From an uncultured Gemmiger sp. (GTDB lineage: Bacteria; Bacillota; Clostridia; Oscillospirales; Ruminococcaceae), in the NCBI GenBank assembly GCA_959018215.1, contig CAUEKL010000014.1:1-19989 (forward strand): a DNA stretch of 19,989 nucleotides, written 5' to 3'. Made by a program: the position numbers and the translations under genes. The notes under the pieces were generated by a model. The model was not told the DNA's origin. It ran no database searches and saw only the letters and a list, made by a program, of their open reading frames with translations. Below, piece by piece: positions 6,804 through 14,739 of this stretch (its first letter is position 1; each line of letters opens with the position of its first letter).

Positions 6804-8120
6804 ATGGCCTATACATCCATTATCCCCGTCCGCCGCCTGGACCGAGCGGTGGACTATGTGCGGGATAAAACCAAGACGACGCGCGGTCCAAACTCTTTGC
6901 GGGACGCAGTGGACTATGCCCTCAACCGCGAAAAGACGGAATCGGATTGTTTTGAAACAGGACTCAGCTGTGTGTGTGAAACGGCCTTCGAGGATATGCG
7001 GGATACGGTACAGCGGTGGCAGCAAACAGACGGTGTGCAGGGATACCACCTTGTCCAAAGTTTTGCCGAAGGAGAAGTCACGCCGGAACTAGCTCACCAA
7101 ATCGGGGTGGAGCTGGCAGAGCAACTGCTGCAAGGCCGTTTTCAGGCGGTGGTGACCACCCACCTCAATACCAAACACTATCACAATCACATTGTGTGGT
7201 GTTCAGTGGCTCTGGACAATGGTCGGAAATACCACAGCAATGCGAAGTCCTACTATACCGAAGTTCGGGCCCGTTCCGATGCACTCTGCAGAAGATACGG
7301 ACTTTCGGTGATTGAAGATCCGCAAGGGGAGCGAGGGAAAAAGCAGTATGCCAAGTGGCAGGCAGAAGAAGCCGGCAAGCCGACCTGGCGGACCCTGATC
7401 CGGCAGGATATCGAGGAAGCTACCAGCCAATGTGTAACCTGGCCCCAGTTTGTCAGGGCGCTGGAACGCAAAGGGTATGAGATACGCATGGGAAGAAAGT
7501 ATCCCACCTTGCGTCCACCGGGCAAAGAACGGTTTGTGCGTTTCAAAACCCTGGGAAAGCAGTATACCCCGGAGGCCATCAAACAGCGTATCCTCTATTC
7601 GCAGAAAACCTACCCAAGCCAACCAAACGTCCGTCATGTCCGGCTGCATGGAACCTACCAGAACGCGCGCAAGCTCAAAGGCTTGCGCGTTTTCTATTAT
7701 CGGGAACTGTATATGCTGGGTGTTTTCCGCCGTAAGCCTTGGCATCCATCTCCGGCCATGCGTGAGGAGATCCGACAGCTCGACAAACGAATCGAGCAGA
7801 TGGAATTTCTGATGCACCGGGATATCCGCACTCTGGCGCAGCTGCGAGATCTTCGTGCCAAAACGGAAGCGGAGGCACGACAGCTGAACGCAGAGCGCAA
7901 CCGTTTGTACAAGGCCGACCCGGAAAGTGACCAAATCCCGTTGCTTACCCAACGTCTGCGGGAACTGCGCAAGACCTGCAAACTTTGCAAACAAATCGAA
8001 GAACATTCGCTGGAAATGGCACAGCGCCAGGAAGCAGAACAAAAGCGCTGTGCCGAACAGGAAAGGAGAAACGCATATGAACGAAACACAATGGAAGCAT
8101 CGGCTCCAATACGCCCGTGA
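6804..8120 (+). CDS. MOBP-type relaxase (MobA/MobL-like)
   Basis: This encodes 438 residues; the ATG follows GGGAGGAAGGA by about 9 bases. The relaxase nicks oriT, stays covalently bound to the 5' end, and pilots the strand through the secretion channel. The metal-binding motif is clear: TTHLNTKHYHNHIVW with His120, His125, His127 and His129. A catalytic tyrosine candidate is Tyr38 in AVDYALN; Tyr18 in AVDYVRD is the alternative. YHLVQSF near residue 81 is the usual second motif. The relaxase domain covers about the first 230 residues. The C-terminal region from about 320 is helical and charged, probably coiled coil (many K, E, Q, R), for contact with DNA or VirD4. Its 3' end overlaps the next gene by 44 bases. 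Confidence 0.92.
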   Translation: MAYTSIIPVRRLDRAVDYVRDKTKTTRGPNSLRDAVDYALNREKTESDCFETGLSCVCETAFEDMRDTVQRWQQTDGVQGYHLVQSFAEGEVTPELAHQIGVELAEQLLQGRFQAVVTTHLNTKHYHNHIVWCSVALDNGRKYHSNAKSYYTEVRARSDALCRRYGLSVIEDPQGERGKKQYAKWQAEEAGKPTWRTLIRQDIEEATSQCVTWPQFVRALERKGYEIRMGRKYPTLRPPGKERFVRFKTLGKQYTPEAIKQRILYSQKTYPSQPNVRHVRLHGTYQNARKLKGLRVFYYRELYMLGVFRRKPWHPSPAMREEIRQLDKRIEQMEFLMHRDIRTLAQLRDLRAKTEAEARQLNAERNRLYKADPESDQIPLLTQRLRELRKTCKLCKQIEEHSLEMAQRQEAEQKRCAEQERRNAYERNTMEASAPIRP

Positions 8121-8349
8121 CCACTATCCGCCTGGCACCCGCGTCCGGTTGCTGGCTATGCCCGACGATCCCCAGCCTATCCCGCCCGGTACGACAGGTA
8201 CCGTGATGGGCGTGGATGATGCGGGGCAGCTGCTTATGAAGTGGGACAACGGCCGGTCACTGAGCCTTCTGCCTGGTACGGATTCCTTTGAGGTGATCAG
8301 TCGTCCGAAGGCCAAAGAAACTCATCAGCGCAAAGGAGAAGCCAGATGA
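8077..8349 (+). CDS. DUF4314 protein
   Basis: This encodes 90 residues; the start at 8077 is supported by GAAAGGAG and lies inside the end of the relaxase gene in another frame. The core PPGTRVRLLAMPDDPQPIPPGTTGTV, followed by VDDAGQLLMKWDNGRSLSLLPG, is the DUF4314 pattern: a small beta-barrel-like fold with SH3-like character, common in ICE transfer regions. The function is unknown. The C-terminal 15 residues are basic. Its stop overlaps the ATG of the PcfB-like gene (ATGA). Confidence 0.85.
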   Translation: MNETQWKHRLQYARDHYPPGTRVRLLAMPDDPQPIPPGTTGTVMGVDDAGQLLMKWDNGRSLSLLPGTDSFEVISRPKAKETHQRKGEAR

Positions 8350-9077
8350 ACTACGGCGCAGAACCGGCAGATCAGGTTGTCCGTTACTCGCTGGAGGGCA
8401 CCGAGGTTGCCCTGCGGCTCTCGGGATCGGCAGCGGTCACCTTTGCCAAGTTTGTGGCCTCGGTGCTTCAGGACCAGAAAAAGACCCACGGCAAAACCAG
8501 GCTGGTCCGCCTGCTGCGGGAAGGCAAGCCGCTGAAGTTTTTCTCGGTGGAGAAAGAGCGGATGCGGGAGTTCGTCCACGAAGCGAAGATGCACGGCCTG
8601 CTGTTTGTCCCCATGCGGGACAAGACCGATCCCGACCACATCGAGATCGCAATCCTGGCTGACGATGCCTCCAAGGTCAATCGCATCTTCGACCGCTTGC
8701 AACTGGACGTGGTGGATACCGGCATGGCAGAAGCGGTGGACGAGGTGGCGCAGGACATGGAAGCAGTGCCCACCGAAGTACCGGACACGCCGCAGAAAGA
8801 GCCTCAGAAGGAGGAAACGCCGGTTTTTCCTTCCCCGGCCCGTCGCCAGACGGAGCCGGAACCCGCCCCTCCGTCCACGCCTTCCTCGAACAGCAGCGAG
8901 AAATCGCCGCCTATGTGGCCCGGATTCCGCGCCGATCAGGTGCGGGCCCAGGGTAGACGCGCCAGTGTCCGGTTGGAATTGGGTGAGATCCGCGCCATTT
9001 TGGCAGCCAGCAAGGAACATTCGCCTATGCCCAGAACGCCTATCCGAATCAGCCGCGACGGTCCAGTCCGCGGGTAA
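8346..9077 (+). CDS. PcfB/DUF3801-family transfer protein
   Basis: This encodes 243 residues. The N-terminal 120 residues match the PcfB/DUF3801 layout: LEGTEVALRLSGSAAVTFAKFVASVLQDQ, then HGKTRLVRLLREGKPLKFFSVEKERMREFVHEAKMHGLLFVPMRDK, then a strand with IEIAILADDASKVNRIFDRL. From about 145 to 210 it is a proline- and glutamate-rich linker. The C-terminal part is basic (RRASVRLELGEIRAIL). PcfB of the enterococcal plasmid pCF10 is a DNA-transfer protein whose gene sits next to the coupling protein. Here the coupling gene is further downstream, with three genes between. No membrane helix is seen, so a cytosolic relaxosome role is inferred. Confidence 0.85.
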   Translation: MNYGAEPADQVVRYSLEGTEVALRLSGSAAVTFAKFVASVLQDQKKTHGKTRLVRLLREGKPLKFFSVEKERMREFVHEAKMHGLLFVPMRDKTDPDHIEIAILADDASKVNRIFDRLQLDVVDTGMAEAVDEVAQDMEAVPTEVPDTPQKEPQKEETPVFPSPARRQTEPEPAPPSTPSSNSSEKSPPMWPGFRADQVRAQGRRASVRLELGEIRAILAASKEHSPMPRTPIRISRDGPVRG

Positions 9078-9166
9078 AAGTTTTCCGTTTGTTTTCTTTT
9101 GGGGGATGGCTATTTGCACCAGTGTGTGATACTGTTTCGGTAAAAGGAACCAAAGGAGGAACCCCA

Positions 9167-9481
9167 ATGAGCGAACGAGTTATGAAGATGGACCGGAACG
9201 ATAAAAGCATCCTCATTCGCGCACTCCATGCGCAGTACCGCGAGAGAAAGGCCAAGGGCAAATCCTATACCGAAATCGGCCAGCTGATCCTGCGCATCGA
9301 TGCCACGGCACCCGGACGTCTGTGTCTGGGGGATACCGAATACCTGCTGGCAAGGAATGCCCTCAATGACCTGCGCAACCAGCGTATTGCCAGCGGCGGT
9401 TATACCGATGCTGCCGATGCGGCCCTTGCCAATCTGCTGCGCGCTAAAGTGCCGTTTCGGCTCTTCGGGCATACACGCTGA
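9167..9481 (+). CDS. Small unknown protein (104 residues)
   Basis: This encodes 104 residues; the ATG at 9167 follows a strong CAAAGGAGG site. The sequence is helical with many charged residues (NDKSILIRALHAQYRERKAKGKSYTEIGQLI) and no membrane helix or catalytic motif. I do not recognise the family. Its open frame extends upstream to 9089, but without a ribosome-binding site. A terminator follows directly (9498-9526), so it ends the relaxase unit. Confidence 0.75.
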   Translation: MSERVMKMDRNDKSILIRALHAQYRERKAKGKSYTEIGQLILRIDATAPGRLCLGDTEYLLARNALNDLRNQRIASGGYTDAADAALANLLRAKVPFRLFGHTR

Positions 9482-9497
9482 AGTACTATCTGTATCC

Positions 9498-9526
9498 TGC
9501 CAGGGAAGTTTTCCCTGGCATTTTCT
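9498..9526 (+). terminator. Rho-independent terminator
   Basis: Perfect 10-bp arms TGCCAGGGAA (9498-9507) and TTCCCTGGCA (9511-9520) with loop GTT are followed by TTTTCT. It stands 17 bases after the stop of the small gene and 29 bases before the DUF4240 gene's start, so it splits the transfer cluster into two transcription units. Confidence 0.85.
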
Positions 9527-9548
9527 ATTTGATGAGGAGGGATGCATT

Positions 9549-10370
9549 TTGAATACCGATGATTTCTGGAATCTGATTGAACGGGCCCAGCAGGTAGCTG
9601 ATCCGCAGAATGAAGCCTCCATGATGGAGGCCCTGTTTTGGGAACTGACTCGGCTGCCTGACCGGGACTTCTTTGCATGGTACCGGCTGCAGCAAGCCTT
9701 CATGCAGCTGGCCGACACACCCAAGCTTTGTGCGGCGGCCTCTATCATCAATTATGGCACTTCCGATGACCGCTTTATGGATTTTCGCGCATGGTTGGTC
9801 ATGCAGGGGCGGGCCGTGTATTTGTCTGCCTTGGCTGCCCCTGACCGTCTGGCCAGGATGCGGGTGCCCTTCGGAGAAGCTGAGTGGGAGCTCTGCGGGT
9901 ATATCGCTATGTATGCCTATACCGGCAGAAAGTATCTTGCGTTGTTTCGACCCGATGCCCCTGACGGCCAGGCACTGCGCCGCCGTTATCCAGATTGCAA
10001 GGATCTGCCGCAGCAGGTGGAGCGCATCTGCATGAACCGTGCGCTGATCCGCAGATACGATGTGGGTGGGTTTGACCAAGACCTGGAACACCAGATGCTG
10101 CAGACAGAGATCGAGTACCGGCTGCAGCGCAGCAATATCCCCAGAGATTTCTTCTCGGCCCAGCACAAAGGCGAACCCAAAGAGGATCTGGCCGAAGAAC
10201 TGGCCAAGACGCTCACCATCGATACCGCAAAGGTGGACCCCGCCCAGCCGCACGCCCTTCCTGCCCTGTGGAAAAAGCGGACAGACTGGGAAGCCGGCAA
10301 GAGGCAGCGTTCAGGCGGCGCAGAAAGCGCCAAAACGATGGTTCGCGAAAGGAGGAGGGATGTGCGATGA
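9549..10370 (+). CDS. DUF4240 domain protein
   Basis: This encodes 273 residues starting at TTG 9549, placed 8 bases after GATGAGGAGGG. The first 130 residues fit the DUF4240 pattern: TDDFWNLIERAQQ at the start, then EALFWELTRLPDRDFFAWYRLQQ, AAASIINYGTSDDRFMDFRAWLVMQGRAVYLSAL and a YIAMYAYTGR segment. The C-terminal 140 residues are charged and helical, with an arginine/lysine-rich end. The biochemical role of DUF4240 is unknown. It has no signal peptide or membrane helix. The stop overlaps the ATG of the next gene (ATGA). It is an accessory gene placed between the relaxase and coupling-protein units. Confidence 0.8.
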   Translation: MNTDDFWNLIERAQQVADPQNEASMMEALFWELTRLPDRDFFAWYRLQQAFMQLADTPKLCAAASIINYGTSDDRFMDFRAWLVMQGRAVYLSALAAPDRLARMRVPFGEAEWELCGYIAMYAYTGRKYLALFRPDAPDGQALRRRYPDCKDLPQQVERICMNRALIRRYDVGGFDQDLEHQMLQTEIEYRLQRSNIPRDFFSAQHKGEPKEDLAEELAKTLTIDTAKVDPAQPHALPALWKKRTDWEAGKRQRSGGAESAKTMVRERRRDVR

Positions 10371-10675
10371 AGGACAAAGCATCGCAGCAATTTTATGAGG
10401 CGGTATCAGAAGCCTTAAAGAAACGTGGCTTTTCCACACATATCACAGAGGAAGGAGAACTGGCAGTCCGTCATGACAAGGTGCCCGGAAATCTGAAACT
10501 GTTATGCACCATTGGTGAAAACGGTGCTGTATATTGCAGTTCCAGAGATTTCAAGAATCCATTCAAAAAGAAACTGCTGGAAGAAGTGTTGGAAAGCATT
10601 TGCGAAGTGGCTCCGCCGACAAGGCAGCAAAGCGCTTTGCCAAAGCGTTCAAGAGGAAATATGGAACGTGGCTGA
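10367..10675 (+). CDS. Small unknown protein, possibly frameshifted at its 3' end
   Basis: This encodes 102 residues (MKDKASQQFYEAVSEALKKRGFSTHITEEGELAVRH). The ATG overlaps the previous stop. It reads as a small alpha/beta protein with a helix, two short strands and a helix (FKKKLLEEVLESICEV). I do not recognise the family. The last 15 residues (QQSALPKRSRGNMERG) look unlike a natural end. The +1 frame continues open to 10733 with the helix-like ADGIKKQIVNPIAPLMAKG, directly abutting the virD4 start, so a frameshift or programmed slip near 10600-10670 may have separated the original C-terminus. Without homologues this stays open. Confidence 0.65.
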   Translation: MKDKASQQFYEAVSEALKKRGFSTHITEEGELAVRHDKVPGNLKLLCTIGENGAVYCSSRDFKNPFKKKLLEEVLESICEVAPPTRQQSALPKRSRGNMERG

Positions 10676-10733
10676 TGGAATCAAAAAGCAGATTGTAAAT
10701 CCTATCGCTCCGTTGATGGCGAAGGGGTGCTGA

Positions 10734-12539
10734 TTGCAGAAAACACCGACCCCTTGGTGGATCTGGTTGCTGCCTCTTCCGCTGATCTGGTGGGCTGCAG
10801 CTGCCCTGGCCATGCGCTGGCAGCCCGACATGAATCTGTCCGGGTTGCTGAACGCCTGCAATGAGATGTTGGCGCAGCCGCTTCCCCTTGCATGGAGCAG
10901 CCAGACCCCGAGTTTCCTGCTGATCTTCACCGGCCTGTATGCTGTGATTGCCCTGGCCGTGTCCAGTGAACACCGTAACACGCGCCCCGGGGAGGAACAC
11001 GGCTCTGCCCGCTGGGGGAACGCCAAAGAACTCAACCGCCGCTACCGGGATACCCAAGGACCCAACCTGCTGATGACGCACAACTTCCGCATCGGTGTGG
11101 ATGGCTATAAGCATAAGCACAATACAAACGTACTCGTTGTGGGTGGCTCTGGCGCCGGCAAGACCCGTACCTATGCGGTCCCCAATGTGTTGGAAGCTGG
11201 TTGTTCCATGGTGATCACAGATCCCAAAGGAGAAATCCTGCGCAAGACTGGCGGCTATCTCAAAGGAGCGGGATATGAGGTGCGGGTGTTCGATCTGCTC
11301 AACCCGGATGCGTCCTTTTGCTATAACCCATTCCGGTATGTGCGGGATGACAAAGAGGTGCTGCAGCTGATCACAAACCTGATTCAGAACACCACGCCTC
11401 CCCACGCGCAGAGCTCTGACCCGTTCTGGGAAAAATCCGAAACCGCATTGCTCCAGGCTCTCATGCTGTACCTGTTGCATGAAGCCCCGCCGGAGGAACA
11501 GAACTTCGGTATGGTCATGGAGCTGCTGGGAAGTGCCCAGGTCAAGGAGGAGGACGAGAACTTCGAGTCGCCTCTGGATATACTCTTCGAGCGTCTGGCC
11601 ATGCGTGACCCGGAAAGCATTGCGGTCAAGCAGTATGGCATTTACAAGCAGGCCGCCGGCAAAACCGCCAAGTCCATATTGGTGAGTGTCGGCGTCCGGC
11701 TGGCTGCCTTCAACCTGCCGCAGATTGCCCGGTTGACCATGAGCGATGAACTGCATCTGGATGATTTGGGAGAGCGACGGGTGGCTCTGTTCTGCTGTAT
11801 TCCCGATTCCGATAAGAGCCTGAACTATCTGGTGGGTATGGTATACACCCAGCTGATCCAGACGCTTTTCTACCAGGCGGACCGTGTCCATCGGGGAAGG
11901 CTCCCGGTGCCGGTCCATTGTCTGATGGATGAGTTTCCGAATATCTCGCTGCCCAAGGATAGTTTCCTGTCAGCACTGGCGACCATGCGGTCCCGCGGCA
12001 TCTTCTGCTCCATCATTGTTCAGAACATTGCCCAGCTGAAATCCATGTACAAGGACAGCTGGGAATCGCTGGTGGGGCTGTGCGATGAATTTCTCTACCT
12101 GGGCGGCAATGAGCAAGGCACCCACAAGTATGTGTCCGAGCTGATCGGCAAGGAAACAGTGGAAACCACCAGTCGAAGCCTTTCCCGAGGACGCAGCGGC
12201 AGCAGCAGTACCAGCCATCAGCAAGCAGCCCGCGACCTGATGACCCCCGACGAAGTGCGCCTGCTTTCCAATGACAAGGCGCTGCTGTTTGTGCGCGGGG
12301 AGCGTCCGGTCATGGACTGGAAGTACAATCTGCTCCGGCACCCGAACATTCGCTTTACGGAGGATGGCGGCGCGCCGCCCTATGACTACACCGCCGCACC
12401 GGATGCTCACGAGGATCTGGTGGGCGATGCCGAAAACTACGAACTGCTGGACATGGACGATTTCCTGCCGGCAGCCGAACAACCGAAACCCATGTTTACT
12501 TATCCAAGGAGGGATGCCCATGCATCGCAACAAGATTGA
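10734..12539 (+). CDS. virD4: VirD4-type coupling protein (TraG/TraD family ATPase)
   Basis: This encodes 601 residues, normal for Gram-positive VirD4. It starts with TTG at 10734 behind GAAGGGG and directly after the stop at 10731-10733. Two N-terminal membrane helices (about residues 8-27 and 58-77) anchor it. The Walker A motif GGSGAGKT is at 137-144, TDPKGE follows at 162-167, and Walker B CLMDEFPN is at about 396-403. It joins the relaxase-DNA complex to the secretion channel and drives transfer with ATP. The C-terminal 60 residues are acidic (DAHEDLVGDAENYELLDMDDF). The gene order with Maff2-, VirB6-, PrgI- and VirB4-like genes behind it fits Tn1549-like elements. Confidence 0.95.
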   Translation: MQKTPTPWWIWLLPLPLIWWAAAALAMRWQPDMNLSGLLNACNEMLAQPLPLAWSSQTPSFLLIFTGLYAVIALAVSSEHRNTRPGEEHGSARWGNAKELNRRYRDTQGPNLLMTHNFRIGVDGYKHKHNTNVLVVGGSGAGKTRTYAVPNVLEAGCSMVITDPKGEILRKTGGYLKGAGYEVRVFDLLNPDASFCYNPFRYVRDDKEVLQLITNLIQNTTPPHAQSSDPFWEKSETALLQALMLYLLHEAPPEEQNFGMVMELLGSAQVKEEDENFESPLDILFERLAMRDPESIAVKQYGIYKQAAGKTAKSILVSVGVRLAAFNLPQIARLTMSDELHLDDLGERRVALFCCIPDSDKSLNYLVGMVYTQLIQTLFYQADRVHRGRLPVPVHCLMDEFPNISLPKDSFLSALATMRSRGIFCSIIVQNIAQLKSMYKDSWESLVGLCDEFLYLGGNEQGTHKYVSELIGKETVETTSRSLSRGRSGSSSTSHQQAARDLMTPDEVRLLSNDKALLFVRGERPVMDWKYNLLRHPNIRFTEDGGAPPYDYTAAPDAHEDLVGDAENYELLDMDDFLPAAEQPKPMFTYPRRDAHASQQD

Positions 12540-12855
12540 TATGCCCCGCACCAAACGTCTGACCCGCCGCGCCTTCGCGCTATATACCGCTCTGGTTCTG
12601 GTCTGCTGTGCCGCCACGCCGGTGTTGGCCGAGGGCGATCCGCTGACTGTTGTCAACAACCTCAGTACCTTCATCTTCTCCATCATCCGGGCCATCGGCC
12701 TGATTCTGCTGGGCTGGGGTATCGTTCAAGTGGGGCTGTCGCTGCAGAGCCATGATCCCAGCCAGCGCAGCCAGGGCTTCCTGACGCTGGCAGGCGGTAT
12801 CATCATCACCTTTGCCAAAGAAATTCTGGACCTGATCGTCGGCACCGGAGTTTGA
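12520..12855 (+). CDS. Maff2/VirB2-like small membrane protein
   Basis: This encodes 111 residues from ATG 12520 after AAGGAGG, overlapping the virD4 end by 20 bases. A signal peptide-like stretch (RRAFALYTALVLVCCAATPVLA) ends near residue 37. Two hydrophobic helices follow (about FIFSIIRAIGLILLGWGIVQVGL and FLTLAGGIIITFAKEILDLIVG), joined by a polar hairpin (SHDPSQRSQG). This is the layout of Maff2 and VirB2/TrbC-type pilin-like subunits in Gram-positive conjugation systems. It is likely a channel component. The assignment is from topology and position; the sequence is diverged. Confidence 0.8.
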   Translation: MHRNKIDMPRTKRLTRRAFALYTALVLVCCAATPVLAEGDPLTVVNNLSTFIFSIIRAIGLILLGWGIVQVGLSLQSHDPSQRSQGFLTLAGGIIITFAKEILDLIVGTGV

Positions 12856-12891
12856 TGCGCCGGAAGATATCAGGAAAGGAGGTGATGCACC

Positions 12892-13728
12892 GTGGGTGAC
12901 AGCTGGATCGTAAGCAACCTCAACGCTGCCCTGACCACCTGGAATGACAAGCTGGGGGAAATCTGGCAGTTACTGACCCAAAGTCCGCAGACCTTCAAGG
13001 ATGGTCAGGTATGGGCTGTGATGGTGGGCATCCACGGGGCTCTGCAAGCCATTGGTTACGGGCTGCTGGTGCTCTTCTTCGCAGCCGGTGTGGTCAAGAC
13101 CTGTGGAACCTTCGTGGAGGCCAAACGCCCCGAACAGGCTCTCAAGCTCTTTATCCGCTTCGCACTTGCCAAGGCTGCTGTGACCTATGGCCTGGATCTG
13201 ATGCTGGCCATCTTTCAGATCGTGCAGGGGATGGTCTCCACGGTGATCAACCAATCCGGCGTATCCGGAATGAGTGCGGTTACACTGCCCCAAGAGCTGA
13301 TCGACGCCATCAATGAGGTGGGCTTCTGGGACTCCATCCCGCTCTGGGCTGTGACGCTGATCGGCGGGCTGCTCATTACCGTACTATCCTTCGTGATGAT
13401 CCTGACCGTGTATGGCCGGATGTTTTCCCTTTGGATGTATGCGGCCATTGCGCCCATTCCGCTTTCGTCCTTTGCCGGAGAACCCACGTCCAATGTGGGC
13501 AAGAACTTCCTGCGCAGTTACGCCGGAGTCTGTCTGCAGGGCGTAGTCATTGCTCTTGCCTGCATCATCTTCTCCGCCGTGTCCTCCAGCCCGCCCGCTG
13601 TGGATACCAGCGTATCGGTGGTGACCGCCGTCTGGACCTATGTGGGAGAACTGGCTTTCAACCTGCTAGTGCTGGTTGGCGCGGTGAAGGGATGTGACCG
13701 GATCGTCAAGGAAATCATGGGGCTATGA
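12892..13728 (+). CDS. VirB6/TrbL-like polytopic membrane protein
   Basis: This encodes 278 residues starting with GTG at 12892 after a near-perfect AAAGGAGGTGATG site. About six hydrophobic segments are visible, among them LQAIGYGLLVLFFAAGVV, LWAVTLIGGLLITVLSFVMIL, MFSLWMYAAIAPIPL, GVVIALACIIFSAVS and LAFNLLVLVGAV. The MYAAIAPIPL...NFLRSYAGVCLQG block is typical of the VirB6-like protein of Clostridia ICEs (CD0411-like). It forms part of the inner channel. It is followed by a BRO gene rather than directly by prgI, which breaks the usual order. Confidence 0.85.
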   Translation: MGDSWIVSNLNAALTTWNDKLGEIWQLLTQSPQTFKDGQVWAVMVGIHGALQAIGYGLLVLFFAAGVVKTCGTFVEAKRPEQALKLFIRFALAKAAVTYGLDLMLAIFQIVQGMVSTVINQSGVSGMSAVTLPQELIDAINEVGFWDSIPLWAVTLIGGLLITVLSFVMILTVYGRMFSLWMYAAIAPIPLSSFAGEPTSNVGKNFLRSYAGVCLQGVVIALACIIFSAVSSSPPAVDTSVSVVTAVWTYVGELAFNLLVLVGAVKGCDRIVKEIMGL

Positions 13729-13743
13729 TTCTTGTTTTATATA

Positions 13744-13752
13744 TGGTATAGT
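13744..13752 (+). promoter_or_regulatory. Extended -10 promoter before the BRO gene
   Basis: TGGTATAGT is an extended -10 element (TGnTATAnT) in an AT-rich 53-base gap after the VirB6-like gene. No good -35 is seen at the expected distance, which is usual for extended -10 promoters. The BRO ATG lies 29 bases further, with GAGGAAA as ribosome-binding site. Confidence 0.55.
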
Positions 13753-13781
13753 AAATAAAATAGTCAAGTGAGGAAACCGTT

Positions 13782-14687
13782 ATGTCGGAACAGGAACAAC
13801 TGCAATTGTTTGAAAATCAGCCCATTCGTACAGCATGGAACGAAGCACAGGAAGAATGGTACTTTTCCGTTGTGGATGTGGTAGGGGTACTGACAGGCCA
13901 GACTACGCAGCGGGGTGCCAGCAATTACTGGGCTAAGTTGAAGCAACGTCTAAAGGCAGAGGGAGCAGATGAACTGCTGACAAATTGTCAGCAGTTGAAA
14001 TTGAAAGCGGCGGATGGAAAACGACGGCTTACCGATGTCGCTACGACAGAACAGCTGCTGCGAATCATCCAGTCGGTTCCCTCACCGAAAGCAGAACCGC
14101 TGAAACGCTGGCTTGCCCAGGTAGGGCGGGAACGTATCGACGAGACGTTGGACCCGGAATTGATTGCGGAGCGGCTGGTTGCCACCTACGAGCGAAAAGG
14201 GTATACGCGCGAATGGATCAATCAACGGCTGCAGGCGATTTCCGCACGAAAAGAATTGACGGACGAGTGGAAAGAACGCGGTGTACAGAAAAGCAGCGAC
14301 TATGCCGTATTGACCGATGAAATCACCCGCGCCTGGAGCGGTATGTCTACCCGGCAGTACAAAAATCTCAAAGGACTCAAAAAGGAGAGTCTGCGGGATA
14401 ACATGAGCACGCTGGAACTGGTGTTAAATATGTTGGCGGAGGTCTCTACCAAAGAAATTTCCGAAGCGGAAAAACCGGAAGGGCTACAGGAAAACAGAGA
14501 AGTAGCACGCCGGGGTGGAACCATTGCCGGAGATGCCCGCCGTGCGGTGGAAGCGCAAACTGGCCGCCCGGCTATCACCAGCAAGAATGCTGCACAACTG
14601 AACCATGTGGTGACACATATGATTGAAGTGAGTGCTGCCGAAGAAACTCCTTCGGATAGCGACGATAAAGATCTAAGTACTACTTGA
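13782..14687 (+). CDS. BRO-family protein (phage antirepressor-like, DinD-like C-terminus)
   Basis: This encodes 301 residues. The N-terminal Bro-N domain (about residues 15-125) is clear: IRTAWNEAQEEWYFSVVDVVGVLTG, then ASNYWAKLKQRLKAEG, LTDVATTEQLLRIIQS and KRWLAQVGRERIDE. Bro-N domains bind DNA in phage antirepressors. The C-terminal 170 residues contain REVARRGGTIAGDARRAVEAQTGRPAI, similar in form to DinD-type proteins linked to DNA damage. It has its own extended -10 promoter and terminator, and lies between the VirB6- and VirB3-like channel genes, so it looks like an independently expressed insertion. A role as regulator or antirepressor of the element is plausible but not shown. Confidence 0.85.
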   Translation: MSEQEQLQLFENQPIRTAWNEAQEEWYFSVVDVVGVLTGQTTQRGASNYWAKLKQRLKAEGADELLTNCQQLKLKAADGKRRLTDVATTEQLLRIIQSVPSPKAEPLKRWLAQVGRERIDETLDPELIAERLVATYERKGYTREWINQRLQAISARKELTDEWKERGVQKSSDYAVLTDEITRAWSGMSTRQYKNLKGLKKESLRDNMSTLELVLNMLAEVSTKEISEAEKPEGLQENREVARRGGTIAGDARRAVEAQTGRPAITSKNAAQLNHVVTHMIEVSAAEETPSDSDDKDLSTT

Positions 14688-14696
14688 ATATTTTTG

Positions 14697-14725
14697 GCCG
14701 CACTTTTTGTGCGGCTATTTCTTTT
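14697..14725 (+). terminator. Rho-independent terminator after the BRO gene
   Basis: Arms GCCGCAC (14697-14703) and GTGCGGC (14709-14715) with a TTTTT loop are followed by TATTTCTTTT. It ends 15 bases before the prgI ATG, so downstream channel genes need readthrough or another promoter. Confidence 0.75.
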
Positions 14726-14739
14726 GGAGGTGATCGCCT

